Assembly (NCBI GenBank): GCA_964523405.1
Contig: CAZGAQ010000001.1
Coordinates: forward strand, 248,001 to 312,000
Source of the DNA: CAZGAQ01 sp964523405
Lineage (GTDB): Bacteria; Planctomycetota; Phycisphaerae; UBA1845; Fen-1342
Direction: 5' to 3'
DNA length: 64,000 nt
Position numbers and translations under genes: made by a program
Notes under the pieces: model-generated
Database searches by the model: none
What the model was told of the DNA's origin: nothing
What the model saw: only the letters and a program-made list of their open reading frames with translations
In this document: piece by piece, positions 15,412 through 24,160 of the stretch
Position numbering within the stretch: position 1 is the stretch's first letter
Layout: every line of letters begins with the position of its first letter

Positions 15412-17823
15412 CTAGCGACCGCGGGGATCGCTGGCGGCTTGTTCGGCTGGTGCGCTGGAACGTGACGCGCTGCCCCGCGGCGTGCCCACCAGGACCGTCG
15501 TGCTAGTGGTCGTGCTGCCCGCCAGCCAGACCGGCGTGGGGGCCAGGTGCAACTGGCGCTCGTGCAATTGCCGGATGAATACGGCGAGCCCGCCGGCGCT
15601 GAGCAGTGCGCAGCCCGCAATGGTCGCTTCCACTGCCCAAGCGGAGGTGGCCCCCACGGCGAGCGCGAACGTCAGGAGGATGCCGGTCAGCATCGCCGCC
15701 GCTGCGCTGGCCAGCACCGGCCAGACGGCGCCGCGGCGGCAAAGCGGCACCGCACCGGCGGCGAGACTGGCCAGGGCGCACCAGACACAGACGCGCCCCA
15801 GCAGTCCGGGGCGATCCACGCGATGGATGAAAGCCCCGGCCAGCAGGGCGTCCAAGATGGCCGTCTGCACCTGGCAGCCGAAGACGGTCTGATCGGACCG
15901 GAGTTCGTGCTGATCCAGCCCGGGCAGCATCTGTCCGACCAGAACCGCTCGTCCGCCAAACCAGGCACGCACCTGCTGCGCCTCCGCCGTCAGCACCTGT
16001 TCCAGCGGGATGGCGCGCTGCGCCCAGACGGCGACATCGTCGAGGCGGAAGCGCCCGTGGGCGGGGCGGTCCTCGGCTTCCAGATCGGGCGAGCGTGTGC
16101 CCGCGGGATCCACGCTGAAGATCGGGATGCGGTCGGTCTCGGCCGCCCCGCGCCAGCGCCGCTCGCCGGCCGCGACGTGGCGACGGCGATAGCGGAGCTC
16201 AAGCTGCGTCGGCTGCACGTCGATGTCCACGTCGCAGTCCGGAAAGCGGGCGGCCGCGAAGCCCGCCAGCGCCAGGGAGGGGATGGCCGGATTGAAGCCG
16301 CGTTGCAGTGCAAGGGGTACATTCACTTCCGCGCGGAGGGTGTCGGCGCGCGTCACCAGCAAGAGCCCCCAGGCCTGGGCCGCCGCGTGAATCGCGGCGC
16401 AGAGCTGTGGCTCGCCGTTGACGTCAAACTTCGCGCTGCCCACCACGACCGGCACCCCGCAGTTGCGGATGCCCCGCACCAGAGCCGCATCGTAGCGCGG
16501 GTCGCAAGTGCGGAACGTGTAATCCCAGACGACGACGCGCGGGCCCGCTTCCGCCAGCTTCTCCAGCAGGCGGCCGTAAAGCAGGCGCCAACTCGGGCGC
16601 TCGTTGGGGTCGAAGCCGGGGAGGGCGGCGCCGATGCGGCCGTTTGCGGCGGCGGTCAGCGTGTCTGGCGTCACGGCGATGAGGGCGGTTTGGGGCTGGC
16701 CGGTTCCGGCAACACACCAACGGGCGCCGGTGGTCCAGAAGGCCAGCGTGAGGGTAGCGACGATTACGGCCGTCGCCGCGACCTGCACGCTGCGGGGGTA
16801 GGTGCGCAGGACCAGGGCAGCCAGGCGGATCGCGTGATAGCCGGCCGTCGGGTTGGTCTGGGCTTGGACTTCGCGGCCCGCGAGGTAGCGGTCGAGGTCG
16901 GCGACGAGGGCGAGACAGGTAGGGTAGCGCTCCTCCGGCGCGGGCCGGGCGGCGTGGGTGATGATGGCGGCCAAGTCATCGGCGCGACTGACGTGGCGCT
17001 CGCGAAGTCGCGCGAGAAGCCGGTCCGGTTCGGCGACCGAGCGGGCCGGCAGACCGGTGATGACGTGGAAGAGCAACACGCCCAAGGCATAGATGTCCGC
17101 ACGGGCGTCGACGGCGCCGCCGGCAATTTGCTCCGGCGCCATGTAGCCGTAGGTCCCCAGCGCGCCCTCCGTACGTGGAGAAGCGCCTGCGGTGTCCGCC
17201 GCGCCCGCGAGCCCCAGGCGTTTGGAGATGCCGAAATCGACAATGCGCGGCTGGTTCTGGGGATCAATGAGGATGTTTTGTGGCTTGAGGTCGCGGTGCA
17301 CGACGCCTTGGCCGTGAGCATAGGCGACGGCCGTGGCGACCTTCTTGATGATCTCGATGCGTTCTTCGAGCGAGACATCATGCGAATGCAGGTAGGCGTC
17401 GAGTTGCTGGCCCGCGACGTACTCCATCGTGTAGTAAAGCGGGGGGGCGTTGAGATGCGCCTCGTAGAGAGTGGCGAGGTAGGGGTGCCGGAGGCGCGCC
17501 ACCAGGTGGACCTCGTTCTCGAAGTACGCCTCCCGCAGCGGTGTCTTGCCGAACAACACCTTCATGGCTTCGACACGCGCCTTACCGTGGTGGATGGCCT
17601 TGTAGACGTGCCCGAAGCCCCCCCGGCCGAGTTCGGCGAGGATGGTATAACCCCGGAACCGCGGGAAACGATCGGCGGTAAGCTGGCGGAAGTGCGCGCG
17701 GCACGGCTCGCATTGCTCGAGGTGTTGCTCGACGTCGCGCTGCGCTGCCCCGGTCAGATCACCCGCGGCGAGGGCCTCGACTTGCTGGCGGTGCCCACAG
17801 GGCTGTCCGGTTCGGGGGGGCAT
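15412..17823 (-). CDS. Membrane Ser/Thr protein kinase with anti-sigma-type zinc finger and CHASE2 domain
   Basis: 803 residues. An N-terminal zf-HC2-like finger (about 8-45: CGH, then HLEQCEPC) precedes a complete Hanks-type kinase (about 57-330): GRGGFGHVY loop, Lys88 in EAMKVL, HRDLKPQN with Asp178, and DFG at 196-198. A membrane segment (about 350-370) leads to a CHASE2 sensor domain (about 375-620, with RVVVWDYTF and, at its end, GGRAVLVGQML), then three more membrane segments and a Ser/Thr-rich tail. It should sense something outside the membrane and phosphorylate cytoplasmic targets. The ATG at 17823 has GGGAG five bases upstream; a longer frame from 17859 is less likely. Its stop codon touches an inverted-repeat element. 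Confidence 0.9.
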   Translation of the reverse strand: MPPRTGQPCGHRQQVEALAAGDLTGAAQRDVEQHLEQCEPCRAHFRQLTADRFPRFRGYTILAELGRGGFGHVYKAIHHGKARVEAMKVLFGKTPLREAYFENEVHLVARLRHPYLATLYEAHLNAPPLYYTMEYVAGQQLDAYLHSHDVSLEERIEIIKKVATAVAYAHGQGVVHRDLKPQNILIDPQNQPRIVDFGISKRLGLAGAADTAGASPRTEGALGTYGYMAPEQIAGGAVDARADIYALGVLLFHVITGLPARSVAEPDRLLARLRERHVSRADDLAAIITHAARPAPEERYPTCLALVADLDRYLAGREVQAQTNPTAGYHAIRLAALVLRTYPRSVQVAATAVIVATLTLAFWTTGARWCVAGTGQPQTALIAVTPDTLTAAANGRIGAALPGFDPNERPSWRLLYGRLLEKLAEAGPRVVVWDYTFRTCDPRYDAALVRGIRNCGVPVVVGSAKFDVNGEPQLCAAIHAAAQAWGLLLVTRADTLRAEVNVPLALQRGFNPAIPSLALAGFAAARFPDCDVDIDVQPTQLELRYRRRHVAAGERRWRGAAETDRIPIFSVDPAGTRSPDLEAEDRPAHGRFRLDDVAVWAQRAIPLEQVLTAEAQQVRAWFGGRAVLVGQMLPGLDQHELRSDQTVFGCQVQTAILDALLAGAFIHRVDRPGLLGRVCVWCALASLAAGAVPLCRRGAVWPVLASAAAAMLTGILLTFALAVGATSAWAVEATIAGCALLSAGGLAVFIRQLHERQLHLAPTPVWLAGSTTTSTTVLVGTPRGSASRSSAPAEQAASDPRGR

Positions 17824-17879
17824 CCGTGCTCCCTCAGTGCGACGCGAGGCGCCGCACAACCCGTCGCTCGATCCAACCT

Positions 17880-17908
17880 AGTATACCCCCCAAACGACGG
17901 GCCGAAAA
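17880..17908 (-). promoter_or_regulatory. Possible promoter of the CHASE2 Ser/Thr kinase
   Basis: Minus-strand TTTTCG (17903-17908), a 17-base spacer and TATACT (17880-17885), about 57 bases before the kinase start. The -10 is 5/6 to consensus, the -35 only 3/6. Confidence 0.4.
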
Positions 17909-17914
17909 CCCGGC

Positions 17915-18571
17915 TCAGTCCCCGCGCCCGGCCGTCAGCATGGTGCGGCGTATGGCCGCGCGATCGTTGGTAGGGCCTGGCGGCAGCGTGAACTCGCACT
18001 CCAGGTACTTGCGCCCAAATCGCACGCACTGGTACTCGGTCGGAATGAAGATGTCGACGGTGTTGTGGCGGAAGCGGGGATGCGTGCGGTCGGTGACGAC
18101 GAACCGTCGTCCCAGGGCGGGCACGTAGACCGTGGACCCGAGGGGGATGTAGCTGGGCGCGGCGCACTGCCCGATCCCGGACCACAAGCCCGAGGCGGTG
18201 ATACCGCGGTCGCAATAGGCCGTGACCCGGCAGACACGGCGGATCGTGCGGCGAACGGGCTTGGGGGTGACTTTCGCCTGGGGCGCGGGCTTGGTCGGCG
18301 CCGGTGCCGAAGCGATATAGGGGTCCTGCTCGTCCGGCTCGGGGTCGGTCAGAGCCAGGCCGTCGTTCTCCTCGGTGTCGGCCTCGTCATAGTCAGGAGG
18401 CAGGACGGGGATGGTGACGTGGGCGGCCGGCGGGGGGGTCGCCACCCGTACCAAAGCGGGTCGGGGAGCCGTGGCGGTCGAGGGAGCATCGGGCGCCTGA
18501 CCTCCGGCCAATCCAATAATGAGTACACCCAGACCGAGCAGTCGCGCCAGCGGCTGTGTCGCCAAACCCAT
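17915..18571 (-). CDS. Exported 3D-domain (double-psi barrel) protein
   Basis: 218 residues. A signal peptide or anchor (about 5-25, LARLLGLGVLIIGLAGG) is followed by a long Pro/Ala/acidic linker (about 26-110) and a C-terminal 3D domain: VTAYCDRGITASGLWSG, then SYIPLGSTVYVPALGRRFVVTDRTHPRF and HNTVDIFIPT, with the conserved Asp residues of the barrel. The family includes MltA/RlpA-related wall lytic enzymes and Bacillus YuiC/YocH-type proteins, so a role in peptidoglycan turnover outside the membrane is likely. ATG 18571 is chosen because GGAGGA lies five bases upstream and gives a proper signal peptide; the frame is open to 18679. Confidence 0.82.
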   Translation of the reverse strand: MGLATQPLARLLGLGVLIIGLAGGQAPDAPSTATAPRPALVRVATPPPAAHVTIPVLPPDYDEADTEENDGLALTDPEPDEQDPYIASAPAPTKPAPQAKVTPKPVRRTIRRVCRVTAYCDRGITASGLWSGIGQCAAPSYIPLGSTVYVPALGRRFVVTDRTHPRFRHNTVDIFIPTEYQCVRFGRKYLECEFTLPPGPTNDRAAIRRTMLTAGRGD

Positions 18572-18956
18572 ACATGTCCTCCGAACCCTGACGGGGAGCC
18601 TCACCGAAGGCTCGGTGTCCGACTCCCGCGCTCGGCGGCGTTGCCCAGACGCGTTCGAGCGACGAAACAGACGGATCATAGTCGAAGGCGGGGGGGAAAA
18701 TCATCGGGGATCGTCCCGCCAAACGGGAAATATCCGAAAGCGCTCCCGCTACCATGTCACCTGGGCGTCTCCAGCGGCCTTTTATGGGTGCCGGTGCGCG
18801 TGACTGGGGAAATTCTGGCCAGCACTCGGTTTCCGGCGTCCGGTGCGATTGACGGTGGTCGCCGGTGGCCTTTCAATACGCGGCCTGTGCGTCGGCACGG
18901 AGCGCTGCTGTATGGCGCTGCACGACTGGATGTAAGCATCTACGGGAGAAATAGTT
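18572..18956. other. Divergent intergenic region before tpiA
   Basis: 385 bases between the 3D-protein gene and tpiA. Apart from the tpiA promoter candidate nothing definite was seen. The frames crossing it are continuations of shadow frames of the neighbours. Confidence 0.4.
18849..18877 (+). promoter_or_regulatory. Probable sigma70-like promoter of tpiA
   Basis: TTGACG (18849-18854), a 17-base spacer and TTCAAT (18872-18877). The -35 matches 5/6 and the -10 4/6; a shift by one base gives TCAATA. The leader to tpiA would be about 73 bases. Confidence 0.45.
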
Positions 18957-19736
18957 ATGAGGCGTCCGCTCGTCGCTGGCAACTGGAAGATGAACCTCGA
19001 TGTGAAGCGGGGGCGGGACTTGATCGCCGGGATCAAGGCGGGTCTGCAGTCGGCAGGCGTGGGTGACCGCGTCGAGGTGGCGGTGTGTCCGCCGGCGGTC
19101 TATCTTTTCCCTCTGGCGGAAGCCGTGGCGGGGACGTCGATTCGGCTGGGGGCACAGGATTTGTATTTTGAGGCGAGCGGGGCATTTACGGGCGAACTGT
19201 CGCCAGCCATGGTGGCCGAGCCGGGCTGCAAGTACGTGATCATCGGGCATAGTGAGCGGCGCCATACGATCGGCCATCACGAAGATGACCGCATGATCAA
19301 TCTGAAGGTGCGGGCGGCCCGGGCGGTGGGTCTGACTCCTATCCTGTGTGTTGGCGAGACGCTGACCGAACGGAATGCCGGGCAGACGATGGATGTCCTG
19401 ACGTTTCAACTGACGGCCGGTCTGGTGGGGCTGGCATTGCGGGGGTCGGACGATCTGGTGATTGCCTACGAACCGGTCTGGGCGATCGGTACTGGGCAGA
19501 ACGCGACGCCGGAGCAGGCTCAGGAAGCCCACGCCCACCTGCGGGGGCGTCTGCGGGCCCTGGCTGGCGGGGTCGCTGACCAGGTGCGGATTCTGTACGG
19601 CGGGAGTGTAAAGCCGGATAACGCGGCCACGATCATGAAGCAGCCGGACGTGGACGGCGGCCTGATTGGGGGGGCGAGCCTGAAGGCGGATTCGTTCCTG
19701 GGAATCATCACGGCCACGCTGGCAAGCCGCGGGTAG
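18957..19736 (+). CDS. tpiA: Triosephosphate isomerase
   Basis: 259 residues, full length. It interconverts dihydroxyacetone phosphate and glyceraldehyde 3-phosphate in glycolysis and gluconeogenesis. The substrate lysine is in AGNWKMN (residues 7-13), the electrophilic His in VIIGHSERR, the catalytic Glu in IAYEPVWAIGTG, and the phosphate loop in ILYGGSVKPDNA followed by DGGLIGGASL. GGGAGA lies about nine bases before the ATG. secG follows 84 bases downstream; tpiA-secG is a common bacterial neighbourhood. Confidence 0.97.
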   Translation: MRRPLVAGNWKMNLDVKRGRDLIAGIKAGLQSAGVGDRVEVAVCPPAVYLFPLAEAVAGTSIRLGAQDLYFEASGAFTGELSPAMVAEPGCKYVIIGHSERRHTIGHHEDDRMINLKVRAARAVGLTPILCVGETLTERNAGQTMDVLTFQLTAGLVGLALRGSDDLVIAYEPVWAIGTGQNATPEQAQEAHAHLRGRLRALAGGVADQVRILYGGSVKPDNAATIMKQPDVDGGLIGGASLKADSFLGIITATLASRG

Positions 19737-19820
19737 AAGAGCTATATTGTGAGGTTCGGCTCGGGTGCTGCGGAGTTCGCAGACCGCGGGTCGCGCACTT
19801 GAGCGATTTCGAGGCAGGCA

Positions 19821-20336
19821 ATGATGCTGGCTGCGCTGTGGTATCACCCCATCTACGCGTTTTTCTTCGCGGTCGTTGCGCTCCTACTCATGATCGTGAT
19901 TCTGCTCCAGCGTGGGAAGGGCGTCGGATTGGCCGGCGCGTTCGGTGGTGCCGGGGGTGGAACGGCTTTCGGGGCAAAGACGGGCGACGTGCTGACGTGG
20001 GTGACGATTGTCTTTGCTGTGATCCTGCTCACATTCGCCGTCGCGTTGAATTACGTGTTCCAGCCGGTCGGGCCGGGCTTGAGTGTGCCGCCGCCGCCGC
20101 CGCCCGCAGCGCCGGTTGCCCCCGCGCCCCTGACGCCGACCACGCAGCCTATGTCGCCCGCGCCGGTCACGACACCTCCGGCGACTTCGGCGCCAGCCCC
20201 AGTGACGCCGGCCCCGGCACCAACTGAGATGCCCGCACCGGCAACACCGGCTCCGACAACGCCGGCGCCAGCGCCGAGTGACACTCCTCCGCCGGCTCCC
20301 GGCGAGCCCCAACCGGGCAACGGGACCGGGCAATAG
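19821..20336 (+). CDS. secG: Preprotein translocase subunit SecG with long Pro-rich tail
   Basis: 171 residues, about twice the usual 75-110. Residues 1-80 are a normal SecG: first membrane helix (AFFFAVVALLLMIVILLQRGKG), the conserved loop GLAGAFGGAGGGTAFG, and the second helix (LTWVTIVFAVILLTFAVAL). SecG helps SecYE export proteins across the inner membrane. The remaining ~90 residues are almost only Pro, Ala and Thr, starting with PPPPPPAAP; by SecG topology they should lie on the periplasmic side. A TATATT at 19743-19748 may give it a promoter of its own besides read-through from tpiA. ATG 19824 is an alternative start. Confidence 0.9.
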   Translation: MMLAALWYHPIYAFFFAVVALLLMIVILLQRGKGVGLAGAFGGAGGGTAFGAKTGDVLTWVTIVFAVILLTFAVALNYVFQPVGPGLSVPPPPPPAAPVAPAPLTPTTQPMSPAPVTTPPATSAPAPVTPAPAPTEMPAPATPAPTTPAPAPSDTPPPAPGEPQPGNGTGQ

Positions 20337-20499
20337 TCCGCGGTGACCGCCCGGCGCCAGGCTCTGGGTGGGGGTTGCCCGGGCAGGTGGGCGGGAACGT
20401 AGCCGACTGGGGGGGTAGGTGCAGGGGGTTTGATCGGCGGCACGTGTGGCACGCGCTGGCGGGCCGGCACGCAGGTCGTGTCGTTGAGGGAGCCTGGCA

Positions 20500-21381
20500 A
20501 TGATCCTGTCCATGACCGGGTTCGGCGAGGCGCGCGTGGAGGAGGCCGGACACGCCTACCACCTTGAGCTGCGCAGCGTCAATAACCGCTACTTCAAAGC
20601 CGCGATTCATCTGCCGGACGATTTCGCTTTTCTGGAGACGGAGGTGGAGCGGGCGCTGCGTGGGCGGCTGACGCGGGGCAGTCTCACGCTGCGGCTGTAC
20701 GTACGCGACCTGAGCCCGGACGCCGCCGCGGAGATCAACACGGCGGCGGTGCGGTCGTACCTGGCGCAGCTTTCCGGCCTGTTGGGGGAGGATGCCCGAG
20801 CGCGCGTGGACCTGGCGACCTTGCTGACGCTGCCGGGGGCCTGTCAGCCGCGCGAGGCTTCGGAGATCGAGCAGCAGCAGAAGTGGGCGGTGGTGGCGCG
20901 GCTGGTGGGGAGCGCCCTCGATCGCTTGATCGAGATGCGCACGACGGAGGGGCAGGCGCTGGCGCGCGATTTGCGGGCGTACTGCGCGGCGATGACGCGC
21001 TCGCTGGAGGTTATTCGCGCGCGGGCGCCGGAGGTGATCCGGGAGTATCGCGACCGCTTGCACGATCGTGTCACGCAGCTCATCGCGGGGAGCAACGTGA
21101 CGCTCGCGGCGGACGACCTGCTCAAAGAGGTCTCCATCTACGCGGAGCGCAGCGACATCAGCGAGGAAATCAGCCGTCTGGCAGGGCACCTGCAGCAGTT
21201 CGACCTGCTGATGGAGGCGAGTGAGCCCCCGGGACGAAAGCTGGAGTTCATCGCCCAGGAGATGCTGCGCGAGGCGAACACGATCGGTTCGAAAACCGGC
21301 GATGCGGCGATCGCGCGCGAGATCATCGAGATCAAGAGCGCGATCGACCGCATCAAAGAGCAGGTGCAGAACGCGGAATAG
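20500..21381 (+). CDS. YicC/YloC family endoribonuclease
   Basis: 293 residues, full length. It starts with the family signature MILSMTGFGEA and has LRSVNNRYF, then the C-terminal DUF1732 part with DISEEISRLAGHLQQF and KLEFIAQEMLREANTIGSK. YicC proteins are reported endoribonucleases affecting RNA decay in E. coli. The gene lies 14 bases before tatD and is the likely first gene of yicC-tatD-epimerase. Confidence 0.93.
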   Translation: MILSMTGFGEARVEEAGHAYHLELRSVNNRYFKAAIHLPDDFAFLETEVERALRGRLTRGSLTLRLYVRDLSPDAAAEINTAAVRSYLAQLSGLLGEDARARVDLATLLTLPGACQPREASEIEQQQKWAVVARLVGSALDRLIEMRTTEGQALARDLRAYCAAMTRSLEVIRARAPEVIREYRDRLHDRVTQLIAGSNVTLAADDLLKEVSIYAERSDISEEISRLAGHLQQFDLLMEASEPPGRKLEFIAQEMLREANTIGSKTGDAAIAREIIEIKSAIDRIKEQVQNAE

Positions 21382-21395
21382 GTGAGTGGGCAGCC

Positions 21396-22196
21396 ATGCT
21401 CATTGACACGCACTGCCACCTGACCAGCCCGGAACTGGCCCCGCGCGTCGCGAGTGTGTTGGCGGCGGCGCGCGCCGTGGGGGTCACCCGCGCGATTCTG
21501 GTGGCGGTCAACGCGGTCGACACGCGGGCGGGGCTCGACCTGGTGCGGAAGTTCCCGGCGCTTGACTTGGTGGTGGGTATTCATCCCCATGAGGCCGGCA
21601 AGTGCGGGGCGGATGATTGCGCTTTCCTGCGCGAGGTGCTGGCGGGGCAGGGGCCGGCGGAAGGACTGCGGGCGCGAATCGTGGGGGTGGGGGAAACGGG
21701 CCTGGACCTCCACTATGACTTTGCGCCGCCAGCGCGGCAGGAAGAGGTTTTTCGCGCGCACCTGGAGCTGGCGATCGCTGCGCAGCGCCCGGTCGTGATC
21801 CATGCCCGCGAGTCGGAAGTCCGGGTTTGTCAGATTCTGGCGGAGTATCCGGCGCTGGCGGGGCGGGTTGTGTTTCACTGCTTTTCGGCCGACCCGGATG
21901 TGGCCCGGCGGGCCCTGGACCTGGGCTGCTACCTCTCCTTTACAGGCGTGGTCACGTTCAAGAAGGCGGAAATCATCCGCGCGTCCGCACGCCTGGTCCC
22001 CGGCACTCGTATCATGGTGGAGACCGACGCGCCGTACCTGGCGCCGGAGCCGATGCGCAAGATTCGCCCCAACGAGCCGGCGTTGCTGGTGCATACGGCC
22101 CGCTATCTGGCCGAAATCCGAAATGAGCGGTATGAAGACTTCGCGGCCGCGACGACAGCCAACGCGGTGCGCTTCTTCGGACTAGTCGAGGAATGA
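21396..22196 (+). CDS. tatD: TatD family metal-dependent hydrolase (DNase)
   Basis: 266 residues. Metal-ligand motifs of the family appear in order: DTHCHLT (residues 4-10), VVGIHPHEAG, GVGETGLDLHY, PVVIHARES, FHCFSADP, and ETDAPYLAPEPMR near the end. TatD proteins are Mg-dependent 3'-5' nucleases with a TIM-barrel fold. A short extra loop near residue 85-95 (GQGPAEGLRAR) precedes the Glu motif. Only three bases separate its stop from the ATG of the epimerase, so the two are one transcript. Confidence 0.93.
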   Translation: MLIDTHCHLTSPELAPRVASVLAAARAVGVTRAILVAVNAVDTRAGLDLVRKFPALDLVVGIHPHEAGKCGADDCAFLREVLAGQGPAEGLRARIVGVGETGLDLHYDFAPPARQEEVFRAHLELAIAAQRPVVIHARESEVRVCQILAEYPALAGRVVFHCFSADPDVARRALDLGCYLSFTGVVTFKKAEIIRASARLVPGTRIMVETDAPYLAPEPMRKIRPNEPALLVHTARYLAEIRNERYEDFAAATTANAVRFFGLVEE

Positions 22197-22199
22197 GTC

Positions 22200-23138
22200 A
22201 TGGGATTGAGCCTGGTTACCGGCGGCAGCGGGTTTATCGGAAGCCACATCGTGCGGGGACTGCTGGCGCAGGGGCAGGCGGTTCGTGTGCTGGATGATTT
22301 CAGCACCGGGAAGCGCGAGAATCTGGCCGAAGTTGCCGGGCGCATCGACGTGGTGGAGGGGGATATTCGGGACGAGGCCGTTGTGCAGCGGGCGATGCAG
22401 GGCGTGGAAGTCGTCTTCCATCTGGCGGCGCGGGCGAGCGTGCCGCGCAGCGTGGCGGAGCCGCGTCCGGCCAACGACATCAACATCACCGGGACGCTGA
22501 ACCTGTTGATTGCGGCGCGTGACGCCAAGGCGCGGCGCTTCGTGTACTCCGCGAGCAGCAGTGCCTATGGCGACACGCCGGTGCTGCCGAAGACCGTGGA
22601 CATGTGCCCACACCCGCTGAGCCCATACGCGGTCAGCAAGCTGGCGGCCGAGCACTACTGCGCGTGCTGGGCGCATGTGTACGGTCTGCAGACGGTGTGT
22701 CTGCGCTACTTTAACGTGTTCGGTCCACGGCAGGACCCGAAGGGCGCATACGCGGCCGTCATTCCGGCCTTCGTCAGCCGTATGCTCAAGGGTGAGCGGC
22801 CGGTGATTTACGGCGACGGCGAGCAGTCGCGCGACTTCTGCTTCGTGGAGAACGTGGTGCACGCCAACCTGCTGGCGGCGGCGGCGCGGGAGGTGCACGG
22901 CGAGGTCGTCAACGTTGCGTGCGGGGAGCGGACGACGCTGAACCAGATCGTCGCCGACATCAACGCGCTACTGGACACGAACGTGCAGCCGGAGTATCAG
23001 CCCACCCGGGCAGGTGACGTGCGGCACAGCCTGGCGGACATCAAGGTGACCAAGCAGGTGCTCGGCTACGAGCCGAAGATCATGTTCTCCGAGGGGCTGC
23101 GGCGCTCGATTGAGTGGTACAAGGCGAACCTGCGCTAG
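22200..23138 (+). CDS. NAD-dependent sugar-nucleotide epimerase/dehydratase (extended SDR)
   Basis: 312 residues. A Rossmann start, LVTGGSGFIGSHIV, the NAD-adenine Asp in VLDDFSTG, the catalytic Ser in YSASSSAYGD and the YxxxK pair in SPYAVSKLAAE identify an extended short-chain dehydrogenase. The overall pattern (RYFNVFGPRQDP, IYGDGEQSRDFCFVENVV) resembles UDP-glucose or UDP-GlcNAc 4-epimerases of the WbpP/GalE group that supply sugars for envelope glycans. The exact substrate is uncertain. Its last 59 bases overlap the end of the convergent alanine racemase gene. Confidence 0.88.
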   Translation: MGLSLVTGGSGFIGSHIVRGLLAQGQAVRVLDDFSTGKRENLAEVAGRIDVVEGDIRDEAVVQRAMQGVEVVFHLAARASVPRSVAEPRPANDINITGTLNLLIAARDAKARRFVYSASSSAYGDTPVLPKTVDMCPHPLSPYAVSKLAAEHYCACWAHVYGLQTVCLRYFNVFGPRQDPKGAYAAVIPAFVSRMLKGERPVIYGDGEQSRDFCFVENVVHANLLAAAAREVHGEVVNVACGERTTLNQIVADINALLDTNVQPEYQPTRAGDVRHSLADIKVTKQVLGYEPKIMFSEGLRRSIEWYKANLR

Positions 23139-24054
23139 TTACCACGCCGCCGGCCGTGTAATGCCGCACGCCCATCGCGGAGTAGCGGCACAGGATTTCG
23201 TGTTCGCGCGACTGGAAGTGTCGCGCGAGCTCGGCCTCGGTCAGGCCGTCGCCCAGCAGGACCACCTCATCGCCGACGCGATCGGTCGGGTCCACGCTGA
23301 CGAACGACGTGTTCATGCCGACTTCGAGCAGGCGCTGGCGGCGGCCGTTGATGACCACCGGGCCGGCCTGCACATGGTTGCTGTAGCCGGCGAGGATCAC
23401 GCCGACGTAGGGGCATTCAAAACCGGTATAACCGACGGGGCCCTGTGTAGGCCGTACCAGTTGCAGCGGCGTCGTCACGCGCACGCTGCCCTGATACAGC
23501 GCGAGTCCCGGCCGCACGGCGTTGAGGTGGGCCTGCGGGTACGGCAGCAGGGCGGTGGCGGCGGCATGCACCGGGCGGCCGCGATGCGCGCAGGCGGCGC
23601 AAAAGCGTTCGACGGCTTCGAGCGTGACGGCGTGCGAGAAGTAATCGTGGACGTTGCAGCGCGGGACGAGGTCGTCGAGTTGCTCGGGGGGACAGCCGAA
23701 GCGCTGCATGCCGCTGTCGATCTTGATGGCGACGGGCAGGCCGCTGAAGCGTTCGGCATCGGCGCGGTTCGCCACGGCCGGACGCAGGTTCAACTCGCGG
23801 TATTCGGCCGGACTGCCGACCGGTGGGCCCAGCACGATGCCGGGGCGGGCGATCTCGCGCGCCTCGGAGATGGTGAAATACGCGAATTCGTCGACAACCG
23901 GGGCGAGGGCGTCGGCCACGCGTGGGGCGCCGAGGCCGTAGGCATCGGCTTTGATGACGGCGATGACCGGGACTTTCGTCTGGCGGCGGATGGCTTCGGC
24001 GGACGCGCGGACCGTATCGAGATTGACGGTTACGTGCACGAGTGCGGAACGCAT
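23080..24054 (-). CDS. alr: Alanine racemase, divergent
   Basis: 324 residues, rather short for the family (about 360). The PLP lysine is Lys35 in VIAVIKADAYGLG; further family stretches are VAIKIDSGMQRFG, HAAATALL and NAVRPGLALYQ. It makes D-alanine for peptidoglycan. The C-terminal domain is divergent: the usual VSYG is VGYTG (Tyr kept), GYADG is GYSNH, and the VGMDQ region is VGMNT. The ATG at 24054 has GGAGG about 14 bases upstream, a long spacing. The 3' end overlaps the convergent epimerase gene by 59 bases. The fold type is certain; substrate preference is less so. Confidence 0.82.
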   Translation of the reverse strand: MRSALVHVTVNLDTVRASAEAIRRQTKVPVIAVIKADAYGLGAPRVADALAPVVDEFAYFTISEAREIARPGIVLGPPVGSPAEYRELNLRPAVANRADAERFSGLPVAIKIDSGMQRFGCPPEQLDDLVPRCNVHDYFSHAVTLEAVERFCAACAHRGRPVHAAATALLPYPQAHLNAVRPGLALYQGSVRVTTPLQLVRPTQGPVGYTGFECPYVGVILAGYSNHVQAGPVVINGRRQRLLEVGMNTSFVSVDPTDRVGDEVVLLGDGLTEAELARHFQSREHEILCRYSAMGVRHYTAGGVVTSAGSPCTTQSSAAAPRRT

Positions 24055-24090
24055 AGCAGCAGCAAGACCTCCATGTCCAGCCAAAAGCGC

Positions 24091-24120
24091 AATATAGCAC
24101 GCTCGAGCGCGCGGGGCCAA
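24091..24120 (-). promoter_or_regulatory. Probable extended -10 promoter of alr
   Basis: On the minus strand TGCTATATT (24091-24099) is an extended -10 (TGn before TATATT), with TTGGCC (24115-24120) 18 bases upstream. The leader to the ATG would be about 30 bases. Confidence 0.5.
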
Positions 24121-24160
24121 GGTCTTCTGCCGCGGTGACGGCGGCCCTGCGCGGTGCGGC

